Origin: Zygnema cylindricum
Taxonomy: Eukaryota; Streptophyta; Zygnematophyceae; Zygnematales; Zygnemataceae
Reading direction: 5' to 3'
DNA: 64,000 nucleotides
Assembly (NCBI GenBank): GCA_037447655.1
Contig: JBBHKE010000573.1
Location: forward strand, 227,001-291,000
In this document: one piece after another, positions 1-11,676 of the stretch
How positions within the stretch are numbered: the first letter of the stretch is position 1
Layout of the letters: the number at the start of each line of letters is the position of its first letter
Made by a program: the position numbers and the translations under genes
The notes under the pieces: model-generated
Seen by the model: the letters and a program-made list of their open reading frames with translations, nothing else
The model's database searches: none
What the model was told of the DNA's origin: nothing

Positions 1-2048
1 AGTGTTCTATTTAACCTTTCAGCTACCCCATTCTGTTCCAAGTTTTCTGGAACTGTCTTTTGGTGTTGGACCCCATCTTCCCTCAGAAAATCCTCAAAAT
101 GGTTAGAAGTATACTCTCCACCATTGTCACTCCTTATTCTCTTGATTTGAGATTCATGAAGTTTTTCGCTCCATGTTTTATATTGTCTAAAACAATCTTG
201 AGCTTCGGACTTGTTTTTCAAAAAATACACTCGGGAAAACCGAGACCAATCATGAGTGATAGTCATCATAAATCTTTCCCCCCCCCCGGTGAGGGCACTT
301 TAACTGGTCCCCAAATATCTGTGTGTACTAGATCTAGAATTTTTTCTCCCTTATAGGTGGTTGTTTATAGGAAAGGGTAATCAGTGTGTTTTACCTTGAG
401 CACATCCACTACAATCACTTATATTATCATTCTCACTAAACTTAATCCCTTCCACCACTCCCATCTTTTTCATCTCTCTTAACTTGTCTAGATTCACATG
501 CCCAAGCCTCTTATGCCACATCATAATATCATTAACACCAGCATAATAAAGTTTATTCGTTGCATTCCTTAAAATCAGCCTAAACATCCGATGGCTACCT
601 TTCTCAGCAATGAAATAGACATCCTTATCAAAACTAGCAGTAAAGACTCATTCCCTTGTGCTAGTAAAAAAACCCTTATCATCTAATACGGATGTAGAGA
701 TGAGGTTTTTGTTCAGCTCCGGAATAAACAATATATCGGAGAATGTTACTATGGATGTCTTTCCTTCCACTAACACTTTCAAATCTACCGATCCTACAAG
801 AGTAGTGGTGACTATCCTCCCATCCCCGTACTCTATCTCTACGGTGGGAATCTTTCTTATCTTAGTGAACAAGTGCTTATCCTTACACATGTGCATGGAG
901 GCACCTGAATCTATAATCCAGCCTGCTTCACCTTTCAATCCAGAGTAAGCACATTTCCGCCTTCCTGGAATTTTGACCTCGTTTTTCGCCTCCAACTCCT
1001 CATCCAAAAAGAGCTCATCGTCCTCGTCCTCGGATTCCGCCTCATGTACGTGTGTCACAAGGGCCTTTTTCTTTCCTCTTGGGGTAATAGCGGTCGGCCC
1101 CTCCTTTAATTGAAGCTCGGTTAGCTTAGTGCACTCTGCCATATAGTGCCCCGGTTTCTTACAAAAATGACATAAACCTTTGGGAGCCCTTGGTTTCCGA
1201 ACTCGTCGGTCTGATTTTTCTGCTCCCTCCCCCCCTAGTTTCTGACCGGTTTCTGAGAATCCTTGTTCTCCAATTGGTCGCAGTTGCCAGGGCTTGGCCA
1301 CTCTTTCCTCCCATTCGGATCTTATCGTATTCTCCAGAACAAGAATCATCCCTACCACTGAGTTCCATATCCACCTTGAGTCTGGCAAGTCTTGCACACG
1401 CTAGACTATGTGTTCGAACTCATCGGGTAACTTCATTTGTAAACAGTTAACCTTTTTTTTTCACTAAAATATTTTCCCGCACTCTTTAGCTCCATGAAGA
1501 GTGTAGCAAGCTCATTGCAAAAATCCAACATCTTCCCCCCTTTGTATACATACTCCTTAACTTTCTGATCAGCCAACTGTTATTGCTGAATCGTACCACT
1601 TCGGTACATCTCTATGAGAGCCATCCAAAGATCGGATGCCCTTTCTACTTGCAAATGAGGATATGCTAGTGCTTGAGTGAGATGGCGTAGGATGATGTGC
1701 TTTTTCGCCATATTGTTGAAGTCCCAAGTTTTAGTATCATTCTCCTCGTTCCTCGGAATAGGTGACATGAATGCCGAACCAGTTGTTATTGTTGTGGTCG
1801 CCTCCTTCTCCTTTCCTTTGTCCACCACCTCTCCTTCTTTTGTTTCCTCCGTTGAAGGTGGATCCTCTTTTTTGGTGAATCTGCTTCCTCCAAACCTTGG
1901 AGGAATTCCAAGACTTCATGGACGCCCCAACCGTCCACTCACCATCCCCCAAAACCTTTTTTCGCATAGAGCTCATATCATCATACTTTCCCAGTATAAG
2001 AAGCCAATTCCATTAAAGATTGGTACCCTAGAGGGTGGGCCCATAACC
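1..2048 (-). pseudogene. Copia family A unit A1: decayed gag-PR-integrase interior
   Basis: Remnant of a Ty1/copia polyprotein read on the minus strand and cut by the window edge inside the integrase core. From high to low coordinates I see gag, a CCHC knuckle (CHFCKKPGHYMAEC, about 1150), the aspartic protease motif DSGASMHMC (about 900), the GAG-pre-integrase motif MMWHKRLGHVN with CSGCAQGKTH (about 400-520), then the integrase core with HTDIWG near 300 and SDNGGEYTS near 110. Gag is scattered over several frames and the expected ATG in the adjoining LTR reads ATA, so no intact protein is made. The same protein family recurs at 3126-5667 (minus) and 11677-15255 (plus). Family assignment is secure; coding capacity is lost. 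Confidence 0.9.
2037..2048 (-). promoter_or_regulatory. Primer binding site, half-tRNA type (A1)
   Basis: Immediately after the LTR end the element strand reads GGTTATGGGCCC. This is complementary to the anticodon arm of eukaryotic initiator tRNA-Met (GGGCCCATAACC), not to its 3' CCA end. The usual plant site TGGTATCAGAGC is absent. Confidence 0.75.
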
Positions 2049-3108
2049 TGAAACTCTGAGACCTCTATAAGTCCTCAGAGTGGGCAGCTTCCAAGAAGCC
2101 TCTAGGATAATCCTGACCCCTTTGTGTTTCAGCAAAAGTTACTGCCACCTTGGCAGACAAAAACTCTGACCAACTTCACCCCTGTGAAGACAAGACTCTC
2201 CTGAGTCGATAGCAAAAAGAATCTCTGAATATGCTCTTCGAGCAGTAAGTTATGGAGGGTCAAAGTTGACCTTTTGTACAGAAGCTCTCTGGGAGAGAGG
2301 GTCCTATCTTCTAATTTTTCTAAGTCCTATCTCTCTTACAGACTCTATCTATTGATGTACGGAACCAATTAGATTATAGTTCCGTACACAAAAGTACAGC
2401 TGTCGATGTACTTTCTGTACGGACATTGTAGGACATGGCCTTAATGTCGTCACGTGGTATGTCCGGATTCGCTCCTGTAATCCTCGAAGATGCCGCGATC
2501 TAATGTAACTCCGCCACGTGTCATCCGATGTGGCGATGACCTCAAACTGTTGAAATCCTCTTCCGCGATGTCGGCGTTAATTCCGGCCGTCCGATTAAAT
2601 CCACATTTAATCGTAGCCATAATAAATACATGCGCGATATTTGTTTCATTAAAGAAATAAATGCGCGGTATTGGTTTCGTTTTCGTACGGGAATCCGTAC
2701 TTTTACATTTACTAGATGTATGTCTACCGTAATCAGTTACAGTTAAATGAACTATCCTACGTTTAAATATTTAAATAAATATCAAACCCTATGATACGTA
2801 TTACTACTTCTAGAACTAACGGCTAAGGCTAACGGCTACTGGCTGTCTGCCGGCCGGTAGGTACCAAGATCAACTCATGTGGCCGGCACATATCTTTTAG
2901 TAAATTAAACCCCTAACTAAAATATATTTTCCCGTAAACCTCTGGATAGCCTAAATAGCCATAACTCTAGCTCCCTCTCCAATTTCTCAGTGACTGCGAC
3001 AAGTTTGAGAGTTGGAGAGAGAAGTTAGAGGTAGACTGCCTCGACTTCTTTCTTACTTCTATTCGGACCTAGAAAACACTTTAAAAACCATTAATTTTTT
3101 CATCCACA
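2049..3108 (-). repeat. LTR of copia family A (shared between A1 and A2)
   Basis: About 1.06-kb LTR in minus orientation, starting TGTGGATG at 3108 and ending GAGTTTCA at 2049, so it has TG...CA ends. It matches the LTRs at 5648-6700 and 10634-11676 along its length. Near its 3' end (2142-2271) lies a chain of short inverted repeats. Interior sequence of A1 lies on one side and interior sequence of A2 on the other, so this single LTR serves both units. Confidence 0.85.
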
Positions 3109-4537
3109 GCCAAGTCTTTTTGGGTCTAATTTGTACCTGCAAGAATGTCATCTTCTCTAAAACCTGGATAGTTAGAAAGCTCAAAGTCATCGGAATTTTT
3201 TGACTCAAATCTGCTTTTTACTGACTTTGTATATTTGAAGGGATCCACACACTTTCCTTCATCCATAACTACTAGATGCTTTACTAAGATTATATCTTCC
3301 CATTTTAGATCATGAACTTTATATCCTTTAACATCCTCATCATATCGTAATAAGTATCCTGGTTTTCCTTTAGGATCTAGCTTCCAATTAGACCGATCTA
3401 TATCTAGATTGAATACTTGATTGCCGAAAACCTTTAAGTGAGATATGTTAGGTTTTCGACCTGTCCATCTCTCATAAGGTGTTTGATCTTTTATAGCTGA
3501 AGTAAGAACTCTATTTTTTGAGGTAATTAGCACAATTCATTGCTTCTGCCCAATACCTTTTTCCTATCTTCTTATCTGACAACATACTTCTAGCACTAGC
3601 ACTTAGTGTTCTATTTAACCTTTCAGCTACCCCATTCTGTTCCGGGTTTTATGGAACTGTCTTTTGGTGTTGGACCCCATCTTCCCTCAGAAAATCCTCA
3701 AACTAGTTTGAAGTATACTCTCCACCATTGTCACTCATTATTCTCTTGATTGGAGGATCATGGAGTTTTTCGCTCCATGCTTTATATTGTCTAAAACAAT
3801 CCTGAGCTTCGGACTTGTTTTTCAAAAAATACTTCCGGGTATAGCGAGAATCATGAGTGATAGTCATCATAAATCTTCCCCCCCCCCGGTGAGGGCACTT
3901 TAGCTGGTCCCCAAATATCTGTGTGTACTAGATCTAGAATTTTTTCTCCCTTATAGGTGGTTGTTTTAGGAAAGGGTAATTAGTGTGTTTTACCTTGAGC
4001 ACATCCACTACAATCACTTATATTATCACTCTCACTAAACTTAATCCCTTCCACCACTCCCATCTTTTTCATCTCTCTTAACTTATCTTGATTCACATGC
4101 CGAAGCCTCTTATGCCACATCATAATATCATGAACACCAGCATAATAAAGTTTATTGGTTGCATTCCTTAAAATCAGCCTAAACATCCCATGGCTACCTT
4201 TCTCAGCAATGAAATAGACATCCTTCTCAAAACTAGCAGTAAAGACTCCTTCCCTAGTGCCAATAAAAAAACCCTTATCATCTAATACAGATGTAGAGAT
4301 GAGGTTTTTGTTCAGCTCCGGAATAAACAATACATCACAGAATGTTACTATGGATGTCTTTCCTTCTACTAACACTTTCAGATCTACAAATCCTATAAGA
4401 GTAGTGGTGACTATCCTCCCATCCCCGTACTCTATCTTTACGGTGGGAATCTTTCTTATCTTAGTGAACAGGTGCCTATCCTTACACATGTGCATGGAGG
4501 CACCTAAAATTATAATCCAGCCTGCTTCACCTTTCAA
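3109..4537 (-). pseudogene. Copia family A unit A2: protease and integrase remnant, RT deleted
   Basis: Minus-strand continuation of unit A2. Protease and pre-integrase occupy 3980-4537: the protease triad is degenerate (ILGASMH where DSGASMH is expected), followed by MMWHKRLRHVN and the zinc ligands CSGC. Integrase core and C-terminal segments run on to 3126 (YERWTGRKPNISHLKVFGNQ, then FREDDILAGTN). The plus-strand copy continues from this point into reverse transcriptase and RNase H. Here the sequence meets the next LTR after about 20 bases, so RT and RNase H are missing. Non-autonomous and dead. Confidence 0.88.
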
Positions 4538-4590
4538 TCCACAGTAAGCACATTTCTGCCTTCATGGAATTTCGATCTCGTTTTTCGCCT

Positions 4591-5667
4591 CTAACTCCTC
4601 ATCCAAAAAGAGCTCATCGTCGTTGTCCTCAGATTCCCCTCATGTATGTGTGTCACAAGGGCCTTTTTCTTTCCTCTCGGGGTACCACTGGTCTGCCCCT
4701 CCTTTAACTGAAGCTCGGTTAGCTTAGTGCACTCTGCTATGTAGTGCCCTGGTTTTTTACAAAAATGACATAAACCTTTGGGAGCCCTTGGTCCGAACTC
4801 GTCAGCTTGATTTTTCTGCTCCCTTCTCCCATAGTTTCCGACCGGTTTCTGAGAATCCTTATTCCTCCAATCGGTCGAAGTTGCCAAAGCTTGGCCACTC
4901 TTTCCTCCCCTTTGAATCTCAATCATTTTATCGCGAACGAGAATCATCCCTACCACTGAGTTCCATATCCACTTTGAGTCCGGCAAGTCTTCCACACGGT
5001 TGACCATGTTCTCGAACTCATCGGGTAACTTCATCAATAAACAGTTAACCTTTTCTTTTTCACTAAAATCTTTTCCCGCACTTTCTAGCTCCATGAAAAG
5101 TGTAGCAAGCTCATTGCAAAAATCCAACATTTTCCCCCCTATAAATACATATTCTTTAACTTTTTGATCAGCCAACTGTTGTTGCTGAATCGTACCACTT
5201 TGGTACATCTCTTTGAGAGCCATCCACAGATGGGATGCCTTTTCTACCTGCAAATGAGGACATGCAAGTCCTTGAGTAAGATGGCGTAGGATGAAGTGCT
5301 TTGCCGCCATATTGTTAAAATCCCAGGTTTGAGTATCATTCTCCTCGTTCCTCAGAATAGGTGGCATGAATGCTGAACCAGTTGCTATAGGTGTGGTCGT
5401 CTCCTTCTCCGCTCCTTTGTCCACCACCTCTCCTTCCTTTGTCTCCTCCGTTGAAGATGGACCAGCTTTCTCAGTGAATCTGCTTTTTTCAAACCCTGGA
5501 GGAATTTCAAGACTTGATGGACGCCCCAATCGTCCACTCACTATCCCCCAAAACCTTTTTTCGCATAGAGCTCCTATCATCATACTTTCCCAGTATATGA
5601 AGCTTGTTCCATTAAAGATTGGTACCCTAGAGGGTGGGCCCATAACCTGAAACTCTGAGACCTCCAT
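4591..5667 (-). CDS. Copia family A Gag (unit A2), 358 codons, downstream frame lost
   Basis: Longest open gag of family A. It begins MEVSEFQVMGPPSRVPIFNG, has a UBN2-type gag body (DTQTWDFNNM..., QQLADQKVKEYVF) and ends with a CX2CX4HX4C knuckle, CHFCKKPGHYIAEC, about 4730-4772. The ATG at 5665-5667 lies inside the LTR, whose end is at 5648, so the first six or seven codons are LTR-encoded and the primer site is translated as QVMGP. The frame fails after the knuckle in an acidic stretch, before protease. Gag would coat element RNA in cytoplasmic particles. Expression is unlikely because the pol part is broken. Confidence 0.85.
   Translation of the reverse strand: MEVSEFQVMGPPSRVPIFNGTSFIYWESMMIGALCEKRFWGIVSGRLGRPSSLEIPPGFEKSRFTEKAGPSSTEETKEGEVVDKGAEKETTTPIATGSAFMPPILRNEENDTQTWDFNNMAAKHFILRHLTQGLACPHLQVEKASHLWMALKEMYQSGTIQQQQLADQKVKEYVFIGGKMLDFCNELATLFMELESAGKDFSEKEKVNCLLMKLPDEFENMVNRVEDLPDSKWIWNSVVGMILVRDKMIEIQRGGKSGQALATSTDWRNKDSQKPVGNYGRREQKNQADEFGPRAPKGLCHFCKKPGHYIAECTKLTELQLKEGQTSGTPRGKKKALVTHIHEGNLRTTTMSSFWMRS
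5636..5647 (-). promoter_or_regulatory. Primer binding site, half-tRNA type (A2)
   Basis: GGTTATGGGCCC on the element strand directly abuts the LTR terminus. It is identical to the A1 site and perfectly complementary to the initiator tRNA-Met anticodon arm. Confidence 0.78.
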
Positions 5668-6700
5668 AAGTCCTTAGAGTGAACAACTTCGTAGAAGCCT
5701 CTAGGATAACCTTGACCCCTTTGTGTTTCAGCAAGAACAACTGCCACCCTGGCAGATAAATGACCAACTTCACCCTTGTGAAGGGAAGACTTTTCTGAGT
5801 CGATAGCAAAAAGAATCTTTGAATTTGCTCCCCTGAGCAGTAAGTTATAGAGGGTCAAAGTTGACCTTTTCTACAGAAGCTCTCTAGGAGAGAGGGTCCT
5901 ATCTCCTAATTTTTCTAAGTCGTATCTCTCTCACAAACTCTATCTACTGATGTACGGAGCCAATCATATTCCACTTCCGTACACAAAAGTACAGTTGCCG
6001 ATGTACTTTCTGTACGAAACATTGTACGACATGCCCTAAATGTCGACACGTGGTATATTCGGATTCGCTCCCTTAATCCTCGGAGATATCGCGATCCAAT
6101 GTCATTCCGCCATGTGTCATCCGATGTGGCAATGATCAAAAACGGCCGAAATTCTTTTCCTCGATCTCAGCCTTTAATTTCGGCTGTCCGATTAAAATCA
6201 CATTTAATCGTAGCCGAAATAAATTCATCCGCGGTATTCATTTCGCTAAAGAAATAAATGCGCGGTATTCGTTTCTTATCCGTACCGTAATCCGTACTTT
6301 TACATTACTGGATCTATGTCACCCGTAAAACTATTTCTGTTAAATGAACTATCCTACTTATTAATGTTTAATTAATTATCAAACACTACACTACGTAACA
6401 CTATTTCTAGACTTAACGGTTAAAGCAAGTGGCTACAGGCTGTTTACCGGCCGGCAGGTTCCAGGATCAAATCCAGGAGGTGTCACATATAATTTTAGTA
6501 AATAAGCCCCTACTAATATTTATATCCCGTAAACCTCTGGATAGCCTAGGTAGCCATGGCTCTAGCTTCCTCTCCAATTTCTTAGTGACTTCGACAAGTT
6601 TGAGAGTTGGAGAGAGAAATTAGAGGTAGACTTCCTCAGCTTCTTTCTATAGTTCTATTCAGCCCTAGAAAATACTTTGAAATGACCATTAATTTCTACA
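5648..6700 (-). repeat. 5' LTR of copia family A unit A2
   Basis: 1053-bp LTR, TGTAGAAATTAATGG at 6700 to GAGTTTCA at 5648. It carries the hairpin-chain leader at 5741-5866 and a GTAC-rich U3 (repeated CCGTAC/GTACGG and CACGTGTC-like motifs). It forms the right boundary of the family A tandem pair. I did not find a convincing target duplication because the other end lies outside the window. Confidence 0.85.
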
Positions 6701-6989
6701 TATGTGCCCTTATTGCTTGAAGTAAAGCGCGACGGTACACCATCTGGGTCCATGGGAACAAAAAGAGGTAGCATTGCAAAAACTGAAAAACTACATGTGT
6801 GAGGAAGAAACAAACAGGATTTGTAAGGCAAAAGCGACGAAAATACGAAAGATGGAAGGCAAACCAAAAACACCCAAAGAAACAAAAAACATCAAATGAA
6901 ACATCGATAGAAAGATCCAACATCTATCAACAAAACCAAAACATAAATAGAAATCAACAAAAATCAACCACGTAAGTCCTTGAATCGCG
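6701..6989. other. Interval without recognisable gene
   Basis: Begins directly after the A2 LTR. It contains a short segment (about 6715-6760, with TACACCATCTGGG) that resembles the repeats at 7300 and 7915, then A-rich sequence. No coding potential recognised. Confidence 0.5.
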
Positions 6990-7960
6990 GATGTTACAAA
7001 TATTGGGTTTGATAAAAAAAACAGTTCACAGAAAGATAATTCATTTAACAAAATCAAACGAACTGGTGAACATGTAATAGGAGGAGTACAACGGTCGCAA
7101 AAAACACTTTACGCGCGGTCTAATCGAAAGGATGGCATTTCAACAAAATATGGGAGCGGACGACCTTCGTGAGCGTCGGCAGCTTGGAATAGCTTTTTTG
7201 GCGGCTTACACCAAAATAGCCAAAAATTGACACGTGGTAGGTCACCAGAGGCCGGAGAAGGAGGACAGGACAAATCCATGGCGTTGGACATGGAAGGTAC
7301 ACCATCTTTTTTGGTGCCATACAAAAGCCGTAGTGAACTTATAGCGGCTATTATACTTTCCCTTGTACATATTCTACTTAATAGTATTGAAAAAAAGAAA
7401 AAAATCATTCCTATCCTACTTGTAGTTCTCAAGACAGACAGATTAGAAGTCGCAAGAGATAGGAAGCCATGGTTGTCCTTGATAGCAAGAGCTAAGGGAG
7501 AGAGAGAAAGAATAGACCACACCAAAAAAGGGGACGTGACTTAGATTTTATCCTTGGTCCTACGAAGTCCAGCATAGTTGTCCGCCTTATACTTTAAGTT
7601 GTAGAAGAATCGTTAAAAATATAGGGTTTGATAAATACAAATTGAGTTCACAAGGTTATAATTCATTTAACGGCGTTTAACAAATTCGTGAACATAGAAC
7701 CTACAGAGTACGATGGCAGTAAAGAATACTCTGCGCGCCAACTAAATCGGTGAGACGACATTTCAGGAAAACATGATAGCGAACAGTTCGCGTGAGTGCT
7801 GGCAGCCCGGAATGGCTCTTTTAGCGGCTAACGCCCGAATAGCCACAAATGACACGTGGCAAGTAGCCAACGGTCGGCGAAGGAGGACAAGACAAATCCA
7901 TGGCATCAAACATGGAGGAACACCATCTTTAGTGGTGTCATACAGTTGCCGTATAGTTTT
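6990..7960 (+). repeat. Two diverged direct copies of an LTR-like sequence (period about 625 bp)
   Basis: About 6990-7330 and 7615-7960 align to each other: GGGTTTGATAAA, TTCATTTAAC, a GCGCG block, TGACACGTGG, AAGGAGGACA, AATCCATGGC, TACACCATCTTT. Between them lies unmatched sequence (7331-7614). They resemble U3 segments of LTRs, since the second copy runs on into a TATA-like and hairpin leader at 8100-8350. No protein is encoded. Confidence 0.6.
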
Positions 7961-8700
7961 TATGGTGGCTAGTAAATTTTGTACATAGCTCGTGGTACTT
8001 TACAGTCCTCTCATTGGATGAGGGTTTAGTGAATAGACTCTAAGAGTAGGTAGTTTAGAAATTAGAGTTTTCTAGGATATCTTTAGAAGCCCTCTCTCCC
8101 ACAGGCCATCTGTATAAATCCGTTGTCTTTGAACAACCATAACTATTTGCTCAGAGGAGCAAATTTGGAGATCTATTTTGCATTCGACTCAGGGGAGCAT
8201 TGTCTTTACTGCAATTAGGCCAGTTAGAGTTTTTGCTTGCCTGGGTGGTAGATATTCCTTTATGAACTATAGTGGGTCAAGGTTATCCTAGAGCTTTGTT
8301 TGAGCTGCTCATTCTATGGGACTATAGATTCCACAGAATTTCATATGGTGTTCTGACTGGTAAAAAGCTCACTAGATAGGGAATCAATGTAGGGCTCTAG
8401 GCCTTAGATAGTTTTCTAGTCCCTCTCTCCTAGCAAACTTATGTATATATATATATGCGACCTTTGGTCAAACATAACTATCTATTTGGTGAATCGTTTT
8501 TCAGTGATACTTTTGGCGATAGACTCATCCTACCTTCATTGGGTGAAGTCGGTCAGATGCCTTCACTGGGTGAAGTTGGTCAAATTCATTTCTTGCCAGG
8601 GTGGTAGTTATTGTTGGGGAAACCAAAGTGGGTTGAGACTATCCTAGAGGATTAGATTGAGTTGTGTATTCTGTGAGGCTATGGAGCCCACAAAATTTCA
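7961..8700 (+). repeat. LTR leader (R/U5-like) modules in tandem
   Basis: Two diverged copies of the leader also seen in family A LTRs: about 8090-8345 and 8400-8700. Each has a conserved CCTCTCTCC stretch, a TATAAA or (TA)n box, a hairpin region (TTTGCTC/GAGCAAA at 8146-8163; CTTCAC/GTGAAG at 8561-8575) and a TTGCCTGGGTGG or TTGCCAGGGTGG motif. They are probably the remains of two related solo LTRs. No gene is present. Confidence 0.6.
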
Positions 8701-8829
8701 TATACTAAAATTTAAGAATAAGTACCACCTATTTATTTGCACCCTATTCTCTACCTGATTTTCAAACGCTTTCCGACATTTGCGAAAAGCCATGGGTTTT
8801 GGCCGTGAACGGATTAGGTACACCATTAA

Positions 8830-10227
8830 TGTTGTGATATAAAAGCTTTAGTAATCAGTAAATGGGTAAGTGAGAGAGGGATTAGTACTTAGAATATTTT
8901 TGGTATACACACTTTAGTACTAACCCTTAATAGTGTTACAATAGTATAAGGACAACAGAGTGTACCGTACTTCTACAGCGACATGCGTCGGCATATGAGA
9001 ATTTTGCAGGTATTTCGAAATGGCGCCGACACTCACATACACGTGCCGAATATTGAACCAGCGGATTCGCAAAATCGGACGGAAGAGGTTTGGACCGGAC
9101 ATGCGGTAAATTTACTCTACGGATTCGGTATAGAACGTTGATTGAAATCATGTCGACGGACGCGATTCGCGCGGGACCACAAGTGACGAAGCCCGCCGTA
9201 AGCACTCAAGTGCTTCGTACTGCACAACAACAGTCGGCTGGACTTATGTGTGTTGTTTTGAAAAGTCAGTTTCATGCGTACGAGACAGTTCGTGCGTAAC
9301 TGCTAATTCGATTTAATATGGTGGTTCGAATAGATTCACGGATTAAGGGAGCAACGGATTGATATATTTAAAGTGACGTAAAAGACTCATTCAGTGGTGT
9401 GAACAAGCTGTGACAAATGAACGGCGGATCGCGAAGCGATCCGATGTAAAATAAACAGAATATTGAAATAGGCGTCGCCGGTACGGAGCAGCTGCAACGC
9501 AGTCAAGACAACGCAGCTGCGGTTATTTTGATATGATCCGTACGGACAACTCAGCTGCGGATAATATGGCTTGTATTGATTACGAAGATGTCGGTGTAAA
9601 TATCCTGAGCAACATTGGTTTGTCTTTTGGCTAATTAGTTTATTAGTGTAGATCTGTTCAGACTGACATACCTTGAAGTATTCGGGTATACTTAAAATAG
9701 TTTAGGTAGATGGTAGATAACGTACGGCTGGTATGCCTCCGTACATTCAGGAGTGAAATCTCTGAGTATAACTTATAGGACTTGGAATATTTTGTGTATC
9801 GCAGTCAAGTTTATCAAAGCAATGGCAGACTGTTTTCTGCATCTTTGACCTGTTGGTGTGATCACTCTGTTTGTTGCTTTCATGTGAAACTTGGTGTAGT
9901 TATTCTATGATATAGAATCTATATGTTTGTGAAGTTTCATTGTACTCCAGTATCTCTGTAAGATTCTGTGAGCAGTCTAAGTGGTTAGTTTATGAAGCTG
10001 CCAGCTGTTTTTGTGAAACTCTGGAGCTTATATCTTCTAGATTCCTTGATAAATTTGGATGTAACTTTTGTGTTTTACAGTGTATATGATATACTGCATA
10101 TTGGTGAAGTTTGAGGTGATTCTGTTTTTTGTGGAGTAATCTGTGCTGTCTGAAACACAGTTGTTTTTGAGGTAGTCTGTGGGTGTTTCCGTGAGTAATC
10201 CATGGCTGAAATAGGCTATGGACAACA
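8830..10227 (+). repeat. LTR of copia family C
   Basis: About 1.4 kb bounded by the inverted termini TGTTG (8830) and CAACA (10227). Its first 450 bases are recognisably related to the family B LTR (AGTGTTACAATA, GTGTACCGTAC, CGGATTCGCAAAATCGGACG, GACGAAGC...TGCTTCGTAC). The gag start codon lies at 10202, inside the LTR. The partner LTR is not present. Confidence 0.7.
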
Positions 10228-10502
10228 GGTATTGGGCCCACACCCATGGCTACCTATATTTGATGGATCAAAATATCACAACTGGAAGTGTGCGCTCGAG
10301 AGCTACTTCGAGATGATAGAGCTAATAGATGTGGTGGACGGTACCTTGGCCGAAACATCAAATGGATGGAAAAGGAAAAATCATGAGTGTCTAAGGGTTA
10401 TCAAGAACTCCTTGACTGAGGATTTGGTAATGTCATACCTAAGTCTTAAAAGGGCAGCTGAATTATGGAAGAGCTTAGAATGTATATATGCAAAGACGTC
10501 TT
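10202..10502 (+). pseudogene. Copia family C Gag, truncated N-terminal fragment
   Basis: About 100 codons starting MAEIGYGQQVLGPHPWLPIFDG, with the typical copia gag start (FDGSKYHNWKCALESYF, VVDGTLAE, WKRKNHECLRVI, AAELWKSLECIYAK). The alignable part stops at about residue 100, where a piece of family A LTR begins (about 10503). The remaining open frame is LTR-derived. A clear truncated gag, with no protease or pol in the window. Confidence 0.85.
10228..10239 (+). promoter_or_regulatory. Degenerate half-tRNA primer binding site (family C)
   Basis: GGTATTGGGCCC follows the LTR end. It differs from the family A site only in the middle (TAT versus TTA). Confidence 0.5.
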
Positions 10503-10626
10503 TCTCCAATTTCTCAGTGACTGCGACAAGTTTGAGAGTTGGAGAGAGAAGTTAGAGATAGACTGCCTCGACTTCTATATTTCTTTTCAGACCTAGAAAA
10601 TACTAATAAAACCATTAGTTTCTACA
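10503..10626 (-). repeat. Family A LTR fragment (5' terminal 124 bp)
   Basis: Minus-strand start of a family A LTR (TGTAGAAACTAATGG at 10626), cut at about 10503 where family C gag begins. It is joined through 7 bases to the next LTR. Confidence 0.8.
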
Positions 10627-10633
10627 CATAACG

Positions 10634-11676
10634 TGAAACTCTAAGACCTCCATAAGTCCTCAAAGTTGACAGCTTCCAAGAAGCCTTTCGGATAACCCTT
10701 ACCCCTTTGTGTTTCAGCAAGAACAACTGCCACCCTGACAAAGAAAAACTCTCACCAACTTCACCCTTGTGAAGCCATGACTCCTCTGAGTCAATAGCAA
10801 AATGAATCTCTGAATTTTCTCCCCTGAGCAGTAAGTTATGGAGGGTCAAAGTTGACCTTTTGTACAGAAGCTCTGTGGGAGAGAGGGTCCTATCTCTCTC
10901 ACACACTCTATCTATTGATGAACGGAGCCAATCAGATTACACTTCCGTACACAAAAGTACAGGTGCCGGTGTACTTTCTGTACGAACATTGTACGACATG
11001 GCCTAAATGTCGACACGTGGTATATCCGGATTCGCTCCCTTAATCATCAGAGATGCCGCGATCTAATGTCATTCCGCCACGTGTCATCCGATGTGGCGTT
11101 GACCTAAAACCGCCAAAATCCTCTTCCGGGATCTCGGCGTTTAATTTCGGCTGTCCGATTAAATTCTCATTTAATCGTAGCCGTAATAAATACATGTGCG
11201 GTATTCGTTTCGCTAAAGAAATAAATGCGCGGTATTTGTTTCTTATCTGTACCGTAATCCGTACTTTTACAAAACTGGATCTATGTCTCTTATAAAACTG
11301 TTCAGTTAAATGAACTATCCTACCTATTAATGTTTAACTAATTATCAAACCCATAGTACGTAACACTAGGTCCAGACTTAACGGATAAGGCTACCGGCTA
11401 CCGGCAGCTTACCGTTGGCAGGTACCAGGATCAAATCTTGATGGCATTATATATTCTTTTAGTTAATAAACCCCTAATGGTAAATAAACTAATATTTATA
11501 TCTCGTAAACCTCTGGATAGCCTAGGTAGCCATGGCTTTAGCTTCCTCTCCAATTTCTCAGTGATTGCGACAAGTTTGAGAGTTGGAGAGAGAAGTTAGA
11601 GGTAGACTTCCTCGACTTCTTTCTATTTTTCTATTTAGACCTAGAAAATACTTTAAAAGGACCATTAATTTCTACA
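10634..11676 (-). repeat. Complete family A LTR
   Basis: 1043-bp LTR, TGTAGAAATTAATGG at 11676 to GAGTTTCA at 10634, with the leader hairpins at 10759-10857. Between it and the 10503-10626 fragment only CATAACG remains, seven bases of the primer site. On its other side it abuts plus-strand family A interior, which is an inverted junction. Confidence 0.85.
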
